A DNA stretch of 11,989 nucleotides from NCBI GenBank assembly GCA_002751075.1, contig NAOQ01000065.1:55736-67724 (forward strand), written 5' to 3'. This DNA is from Ichthyophonus hoferi (Eukaryota > Opisthokonta > Ichthyosporea > Ichthyophonida > Ichthyophonidae). The position numbers were made by a program, and so were the translations under genes. Shown here piece after piece: positions 6,936 through 11,989 of the stretch (the first letter of the stretch is position 1; every line of letters starts with the position of its first letter). Below the pieces are notes generated by a model. It did not search any database, was not told the DNA's origin, and saw only the letters and a list, made by a program, of their open reading frames with translations.

Positions 6936-9633
6936 CGTACACATGGACACACCCACAATAGTAAAGCGAATGAAGATCTACTTATGTCCTCTGATGTATC
7001 CGACCAGGCCAGTCGCTGTCAGTCTCGTCTCAAGCTCCATAAAGTGCTAGGATTTGGCTGTGCAGGAAACAAGGCATTGTTTACCTTGGGCGCTAACCAA
7101 CCACTGTTTTCCAGCTCCCCTATAGCCCTTGTCTATTGGTTAAGGTAAGGGTAGGATAGGAGAAGGTAGGCTGAGCTAGGCTAGGCTATGGTAAAGTAGG
7201 GTAGGGTAGGGTAAGATGGACTAGGGTAGAGTAAGGTAGGCTAGGGTAATGTAGGGTAGGGTAGGACAGGGTAAGGTAGGCTAGGTTAGATTAGGATAAA
7301 GTATGTTAGGTTAGGGTAAAGTAAGGTTGAGTAAGGTTGGGTAAGGTAAGGTAGGGTAGGCTATAGGGTAGGCTAGGGTAGGCTAGGCTAAAGTAAGGTA
7401 GGCTAAAGTAAGATGGGATATGATAGTATGTTATATTATATTATATTATATTATATTATGGTATGGTATGTTATGATTTAATATATGATCTAAACCAACA
7501 AATTATTGAGACATCCTTAATAGTTGTCTTTTATTGGTTAAACTGTATGTATACATTATATATTAGGACAAGGTGATAGGGTAGGGTAAGGTAAGGTAGA
7601 GTAGGGGTAAACAATTCTATGTATGTGTTCATATGCTATATATTTCATTATATCCTATATCATAATGTACAACATAAGAGCCTAATTAGTCTATATAGTT
7701 TATATTTATTGGGAGCCTATCACTCTGCTATTACCTTGCTGGTTGCCTGTTGTTATACAACCCCTTCCTTGATAACCACTTTTTTGACAACCACCAATAC
7801 CCCCCATGTGCCTATACTCACCTTATATATCTTTACCTTTCTCTAATTTATGGTATGACTGTATGTACTGTAAGCACCACTATGGTCGATCTTAATACAG
7901 CATACCTACTGGTCTATTTGTATGCTGTCTTTTCATTGGCTATAGTACGTCATCAACCTGTCAGTTAATTTACACTCCATCCTCCTTCGCTCCCTCTCAC
8001 TCCCTCCCTCCTCCTCGCTACACTATCCTACCCTATAGATGCCTCAGTGTACTAGAGGTATTGGTGGGTCTTATCCTCCTAATTATGCCTTCTATAGCTA
8101 TGGGGTATGTGGGTATGGCCCCTACTACTGATAACGTTCTAACCTGTAGGCTGACTGGGGCTGTCACTCTAAGTATGTATGTATATATATATATTTATAT
8201 TTATATGACATGTAGTAGATAGTACATACGCACCTTCCTATAGCTAGGGGAGGGGTCTACTTCATAGGATATGATATGGTATGATATGATAGGATACAGT
8301 ATGATATGGTTTGTTATGGTAGGATAAGCTATGATATGGTGTGATATAATAAGATATGATATGATGAAGTATGATAGGATATGGCAGGATAAGATAGAAT
8401 ATAATATCATATAATATAATATGGTATGGTACGATATGATATGGTATGATATAATGCAATATAATATTATATGTAGCCATAGACCTTATATTATTAATCA
8501 CACGCTGTCCTGACATTTCACCAATCATATCTCTCTGTTATCCTTTTATATTGTATATGTTTTTTTATCTTTTTCTTTATCTCTTTCTTTCTCTTATTCT
8601 CCTACCTATCTTATCAAATAGTAATGTAGTAACATATATATACTCTGCAGTGCTCTATTGTTAAATTTTAACCTTTGTTATGAATTGGTGGTTAGTATAT
8701 TATATAAGTGAGTTACAGTAGTAATAGGATTGTCAACTTAAACCGCGTATAGGCTGTTGGCAGAGCACTATATCGACCTTCCCTATGTGCTCTAATAGCA
8801 TATGTACATATAGACGTAATAAAAGACACCAAATTGTTCCTGATTTGATCTATGTAGTCTAATCTGTATCCCTAGACTAATCAATTCACATTATACAATT
8901 AGAGATTGCTTCTAAACATACTCTTTCTCTCTTCCTCTCCCTCTGTCTCTCTCTCCCTCACTCTTATTTTTTATCTTCTCCGATTATTCCATCATACTCC
9001 TTATTCTCTATAGCTATGGCAACAGGGACTCTCTCAGTCGAGAGTGATCGATTTGATGTCAACTGTATGCTATTAGATATGCGTACAATACTTGGGGTGT
9101 TTTCTAGTATAGGTAAGGAATTATACCTACACCTGCACCTACACATATGCAAACAAATGTTGTTTAGGCATATAGTAATAGTATTCATTTTATTATAGTT
9201 TATGACTAGGAACATAAAACTTAAAGTTATTCTGAAAGTGGTATATATACTATATATGACTGTATGTATGTGATTTTCTAACCCCCTACCCCTATCCACA
9301 TGTTCTCTATATACTCGTACTTATTGTATATTAATTTACTCTCCTCATGCTCTCCCAATTGCCTGGTCTCTTTTTAACAGTTGATCTCATAACGCTTTTT
9401 CTATATATCTCTCTCTTTCTCTCTTTTTCCTTTTTCTCTCTCTCCCTTCCTTTCTCTCTATTTTTTCTTCTTCCTCTCTCACAGCTGTTATAGCGCAAAT
9501 GGCTGAAGAACTAGACTCAACCCTTCTATTTGGACTGCTCATGATCTTTAGCCTATTAACGATCACTAATCTCATTTTACGCTACCATCTGCATGCGGCA
9601 GAGAGAAAGAAACTAAGGGAACGCGTTGAATAG
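5808..9633 (+). CDS. TP53I11: TP53I11-like four-pass membrane protein, five exons, 206 aa
   Basis: Coding exons are 5808-5863, 6962-7144, 8039-8172, 9014-9112 and 9485-9633. Donors are GTGAGT, GTAAGG, GTATGT and GTAAGG, and all acceptors are AG. Intron phases are 2, 2, 1 and 1. The joined frame is open for 206 codons and ends in TAG. The N-terminal 70 residues are polar and include SRLKLHKVLGFG (40-51), which closely matches SRLK..KILG.G of human TP53I11 as I recall it. The human protein is about 189 residues, similar in length. Four hydrophobic segments follow at about 75-97, 113-133, 145-164 and 169-191. The usual small loop after TM1 and RL.GA at the start of TM2 are present, and the tail is basic (ERKKLRER). 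The first ATG has A at -3; a second in-frame ATG at 6984 would give 180 residues. TP53I11 is a poorly understood p53-induced membrane protein linked in vertebrates to growth restraint and apoptosis. Whether p53 controls this copy is unknown. Exon 1 is the least certain part. Confidence 0.82.
5990..6890. repeat. TATTA/TATAA pentanucleotide-rich region in intron 1
   Basis: Most of intron 1 (5864-6961) is built from imperfect 5-bp words. The left part (6040-6165) runs as 'tataa' and 'tatag'. The right part (6410-6600, 6715-6850) runs as 'tatta', its reverse complement. The clean blocks near 6125-6160 and 6540-6570 are therefore opposed and could pair in the transcript. Open frames here on both strands are low-complexity translations (I, Y, L, H) and not genes. 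Confidence 0.75.
6895..6932 (+). repeat. (CATA)n microsatellite
   Basis: About nine uninterrupted 4-bp units lie at the end of intron 1, roughly 30 bp before the inferred acceptor at 6961. The acceptor therefore has a weak pyrimidine tract, unlike the other three in this gene. Confidence 0.9.
7141..7420 (+). repeat. GGTAG/GTAAGG minisatellite beginning at the intron 2 donor
   Basis: This is about 280 bp of imperfect 5- to 6-bp units (GGTAG, GGTAA, GGCTA) that start exactly at the exon-intron boundary at 7144/7145. GTAAGG, the hexamer used as the donor, occurs eight times by eye, including the real site. The array is G-rich and almost C-free on the transcribed-sense strand, in an otherwise AT-rich window. 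Consecutive GGG tracts near 7199-7212 might fold, but a fourth close tract is lacking. Confidence 0.85.
7431..7459 (+). repeat. (TTATA)n array in intron 2
   Basis: Nearly six clean 5-bp units lie just after the GGTAG array, linked to it by 'gatatgatagtatg'. The same pentamer class dominates intron 1. Confidence 0.85.
7579..7608 (+). repeat. Second, short GGTAG/GTAAGG array in intron 2
   Basis: The same unit family as 7141-7420 reappears after about 160 bp of unrelated sequence, with two further GTAAGG hexamers. The rest of intron 2 (7609-7970) shows no gene. Its two plus-strand frames contain no recognised motif and stop well before the acceptor at 8038. Confidence 0.8.
8263..8471 (+). repeat. 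GATAT/GGTAT pentanucleotide array in intron 3
   Basis: About 200 bp of 5-bp units (gatat, ggtat, gatag) with substitutions lie about 90 bp after the intron 3 donor at 8173. Minus-strand frames across it are repeat translations. The remainder of intron 3 (8472-8900) has no supported feature. Its last 90 bp form a CT-rich tract before the acceptor at 9013. Confidence 0.85.
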
Positions 9634-9923
9634 AGAGATAGGATAGTAATAGCTACCTGTAGATGTTTATATAGGCTATATCTATGTGTGTATTGTTATA
9701 TTAGGATATAGTGTGGTGATAGGAGAGGATAATAAGGTCTACCTAACTAATACCATATATGTATGTATATAGATATATATAATCTGGTTTGCTATAATAC
9801 TTCATGATAGAATATGTTAGCATACTATGATCTAGTATGATAGAATAATAATATTGACCTACTTATTAACATATATATATAGCTATCTATGTACATAGAT
9901 GCACATACATCGGTTCCTATTGC

Positions 9924-9940
9924 CAGGCTTCCAAAGCCTG
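9924..9940 (+). other. Perfect 7-bp hairpin followed by TTTT
   Basis: CAGGCTT and AAGCCTG pair completely around a CCA loop, and TTTT follows at 9941-9944. It is unusually GC-rich for its surroundings. It lies about 290 bp past the stop codon of the TP53I11-like gene, so it may sit in the 3' UTR. It is not the histone-type stem-loop. Confidence 0.55.
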
Positions 9941-10283
9941 TTTTCTGATTGATTGTAGTGTGGGTTTTGTGGACCTTGTATAGGCATATATACCTATATA
10001 TGTACTGCTTTAATATAACTAGTTATTTTATATTGTACCAAATGAATTACAATGTTACAACCATGATTACATATTTATATAGTTATTGTTTTGAAGTGCA
10101 CTTGGAAGCGTTGCTTTCGTGGCCAATAATGATAATAATATATATACCTGTGTAAACCTAAACTCTATACTATTTTTAACAATATCTATATATCTAGTAG
10201 CTTATTATGGATGCTAAAATATTTATTGCTACTTATAAAACTTATATGTTAGTATCTAATCTACTAGGTATAAGGTATGCTAC

Positions 10284-10373
10284 GATATAAGTCTAGCCAA
10301 TAGGGAATTCTGTATATATATTATACCAAATGTATAAAATAAATCAATGGTGTGATATAAGTGTAATCAATAG
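10284..10373 (+). repeat. Two diverged short direct repeats, 70 bp apart
   Basis: The word 'gatataagt.ta..caatag' occurs at 10284-10303 and again at 10354-10373. The sequence between is partly similar. It is probably an old small duplication with no evident function. Confidence 0.5.
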
Positions 10374-10640
10374 TATGTACTATATGTTAAGATACAAATA
10401 GTGGATATTAAAGATATTGGTGGTTATTTTGTAGCAATGGTAAAGCTACTATGGATCGATCTATTGATTTATGTAAGTGAACATATAATTTCTCTGGCAA
10501 TTAATCCGGATAGTCTTTAAGGAATTGGGTATCTTTATTTATTTTAGATATTTCTTATAAACAGAACCATTCCCACATCAGTGAGGGCTTTTATCAGCAC
10601 TCTGATTGATTACTGATTAATTACCGACAGGTTTTTGATT

Positions 10641-11490
10641 CATGATGACTGATTCTAGTATAATTGATTATAAGAGTTGTTAGGTCTGGAATCGACCTCT
10701 TGTAATTTGAATTATAATGGCGAGATTGATTTATTGGTCAAGATCATAGTTGATCAAATATGATTTTGATCTAAGTGTTGATATAATCGCATCAACGGCT
10801 AATCTATTATCCTAGCAATCAATCAATATATACATTGTCACAAGGTTATTTGTTTGACAATTACCGCTAAAAAACGACTACTTACTAGTGGCCGCCTAAC
10901 AGGAAAAGTAAGAGATAGTGATAGATCTTGCCATTTAATCACTGAGTCACAACAGCTCATTAATATTGAATTAATTACCTTAATTAACTGGTTATGTATT
11001 GTATATATTTATAATAAATATTGTATAGAAGATATGAAAGGAACTATGTGGATTTGATATATTACTGAACTAGGAAGATGCCTACCAAATATCATGTATC
11101 TTCTAGATCTAAACTACATGTAGAGTACCAATATGGCATCTGTGTAAACCAAGATTATATTGGCAAGATGTAGTAGATTATAGGATTATGAAACGGACAA
11201 CTGGTGTATGTCAATGCGAAATCGTCAATTGGAGATCAGTAATAAGAATGTAAGTATAGTAGACCAATAGTTTCTTAATTATATAATTATATTCTACATT
11301 CTGTACATTATTGTAACCGACAGATTAAGTTAGGTTAAAATTATAAATGGTGTTGTATATTTTATTACATACAAGTATTATAAATTCATATAACTTATTG
11401 ATTCAAAATATAGTAGTAAATAAAATTTTAATAATACATAGAATTCTAGTTGATTTAGGGGCTATAAATACTTTGAAACTGGGTTGATAA
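10641..11490. other. AT-rich intergenic stretch, nothing recognised
   Basis: No gene, RNA or element is supported. A 67-codon plus-strand frame (10854-11057) is slightly less AT-rich in its first third but has no motif and starts at a TTG. TTGATC/GATCAA words are frequent at 10728-10780 but do not form an ordered repeat. Confidence 0.35.
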
Positions 11491-11493
11491 AGA

Positions 11494-11560
11494 GATATAG
11501 TATGATATAATATGATTATGATATGGTATATTGTAATATGGCTATAATACGATACAGTTT
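11494..11560 (+). repeat. Short GATAT-type pentamer array
   Basis: The units 'gatat(a/g)' recur over about 65 bp with interruptions. They are of the same class as the intron 3 array at 8263-8471. Confidence 0.6.
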
Positions 11561-11605
11561 GTTACTAGAAGCAATAGTCGCAAGAATGAATAGAACTCAA
11601 AAAAT

Positions 11606-11880
11606 AAAATACAAAGAGTCTGATAACAACAGTTGTTGAACTCTATTGTGTTTGGCATTGAAAAATATGTTTATAAATTAATAAACTATATATAAAGAAT
11701 GAAATTGTGGCATGTCAGAGAGGAATGAGAGATAGCGGCAAGAGAGAACGAAAAAAAGGAGTCTGGTAACAACAGTTCTTGAACTGTATTACGCTTTGCA
11801 TTGAGAAATATATGTTTATAAATTACCTAACCATACAAAATAAATGGCATGGGGGTATGTTGGAGAGAAAAAAACAGTAG
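11606..11880 (+). repeat. Two tandem copies of a roughly 140-bp unit
   Basis: Copy 1 (about 11606-11750) and copy 2 (about 11751-11880) share GAGTCTG.TAACAACAGTT, TTGAACT.TATT, TTTG.CATTGA.AAATAT, GTTTATAAATTA and TGGCATG in the same order, offset by about 140-143 bp. Copy 1 carries a perfect palindrome, AACAACAGTTGTT, which one change breaks in copy 2. The two differ by perhaps one base in seven plus small indels. No open frame is present. The unit lies just beyond the 3' end of the tRNA gene. Confidence 0.75.
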
Positions 11881-11954
11881 GCATATATCAATGTATTTTA
11901 AAATATTAAAGAATAGATCATAATACAACTACAATATAATTAGTAATGCAAATT

Positions 11955-11960
11955 AAAAAA
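11955..11960 (-). terminator. RNA polymerase III terminator (T6) of tRNA-Ala
   Basis: A run of six A on the plus strand reads as TTTTTT on the minus strand, four bases after the mature 3' end of the tRNA. This is the usual position and form of a Pol III stop signal. Confidence 0.8.
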
Positions 11961-11964
11961 CAAG

Positions 11965-11989
11965 TGGAGGTGCAGGGTATCGATCCCTG
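11965..11989 (-). tRNA. tRNA-Ala, 3' part only (cut by window end)
   Basis: On the minus strand these 25 bases read as a complete T arm and the 3' acceptor strand. The T stem CAGGG pairs with CCCTG around the 7-base loop ATCGATA, followed by CACCTCC and discriminator A. The ATCGAT-type T loop is known from eukaryotic cytosolic tRNA-Ala. U at position 70, needed for the G3:U70 pair that marks alanine tRNAs, is present, as is A73. CCA is not encoded, as expected for a nuclear gene. The anticodon, A box and 5' half lie beyond the window. A retroelement primer-binding site is unlikely because TGG is missing before the match and a T6 terminator follows. Confidence 0.85.

Larger units (their letters stand above)
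9634..10640 (+). other. 3' flank of the TP53I11-like gene
   Basis: This is AT-rich DNA that should include the 3' UTR. The first canonical AATAAA after the stop codon is at 10338-10343, about 700 bp away. A variant signal nearer the stop is equally possible. A short frame at 9949-10155 has no recognisable features. A small hairpin lies at 9924-9940. Confidence 0.35.

Noticed and set aside
6038-6961. Several open frames of 60-86 codons on both strands within intron 1
   Set aside because: They translate AT-rich pentamer and CATA repeats into low-complexity I/Y/L/H/T strings, on both strands at once. Only the last few codons before 7145 in one frame belong to a real exon.
7141-7420. Interstitial telomere array
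   Set aside because: GGGTTA-type units are rare. The units are mainly GGTAG and GGTAA with a 5-bp rhythm, so a degenerate minisatellite fits better.
8201-8528. Two minus-strand open frames of 69 and 88 codons
   Set aside because: Both are translations of the GATAT array (repeated YHI/SYH strings) within intron 3.
9387-9575. Minus-strand frame rich in E, K and R
   Set aside because: It is the reverse reading of the CT-rich acceptor tract of intron 4 and overlaps exon 5 antisense.
10437-10472. Possible short first exon: ATG in good context, 12 codons, then GTAAGT
   Set aside because: No matching acceptor or second exon with coding character was found downstream, so it may be chance.
10854-11057. 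67-codon plus-strand frame
   Set aside because: It has a TTG start, no recognised motif and AT-driven composition in its second half. A GTAAGA within it is not enough to call an exon.
11965-11989. Retroelement primer-binding site
   Set aside because: A primer-binding site would match the tRNA including its added CCA (TGG first). Here the match starts at the discriminator base and a T6 terminator follows, so a tRNA gene fits better.
1-11989. CRISPR array, rRNA genes or bacterial operons
   Set aside because: No regularly spaced identical repeats with unique spacers, no rRNA signature and no dense coding with ribosome binding sites. The spliced gene and Pol III terminator point to a eukaryote.

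Overview
This looks like nuclear DNA from an AT-rich eukaryote, probably an early-branching or marine invertebrate. The evidence is GT-AG introns with long pyrimidine tracts, an animal-type TP53I11-like gene, Ty1/copia remnants, a MITE, abundant pentanucleotide arrays and the edge of a Pol III tRNA gene. The species cannot be named from this window.

Layout. Positions 1-2870 hold old, broken plus-strand Ty1/copia pol remnants in at least two related copies. One copy is split by a 359-bp MITE with arms of about 90 bp. Positions 2871-3283 are a spacer with a G-rich tract. Positions 3284-4490 hold a minus-strand copia remnant from the gag/protease/pre-integrase part of such an element. Positions 4700-5360 contain two clusters of CCAAT boxes, one with an AP-1-type site and one with a perfect CRE. 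They look like promoter DNA for the gene downstream.

The main result is a five-exon plus-strand host gene with coding exons 5808-5863, 6962-7144, 8039-8172, 9014-9112 and 9485-9633. All four junctions are GT-AG and all stay in frame. Together the exons encode 206 residues resembling the four-pass membrane protein TP53I11 (tumor protein p53-inducible protein 11). The longest open frames in the region do not show this gene, because the exons are short and most long frames are repeat translations.

Introns 1-3 each carry a different 5-bp-period array: TATTA-type, GGTAG/GTAAG-type and GATAT-type. The intron 2 array starts at the splice donor and repeats the donor hexamer.

Positions 9634-11590 are AT-rich flank with minor repeats and no supported gene. 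Positions 11590-11880 hold two diverged tandem copies of a roughly 140-bp unit. The last 25 bases are the 3' end of a minus-strand tRNA-Ala gene, followed on that strand by a T6 terminator.
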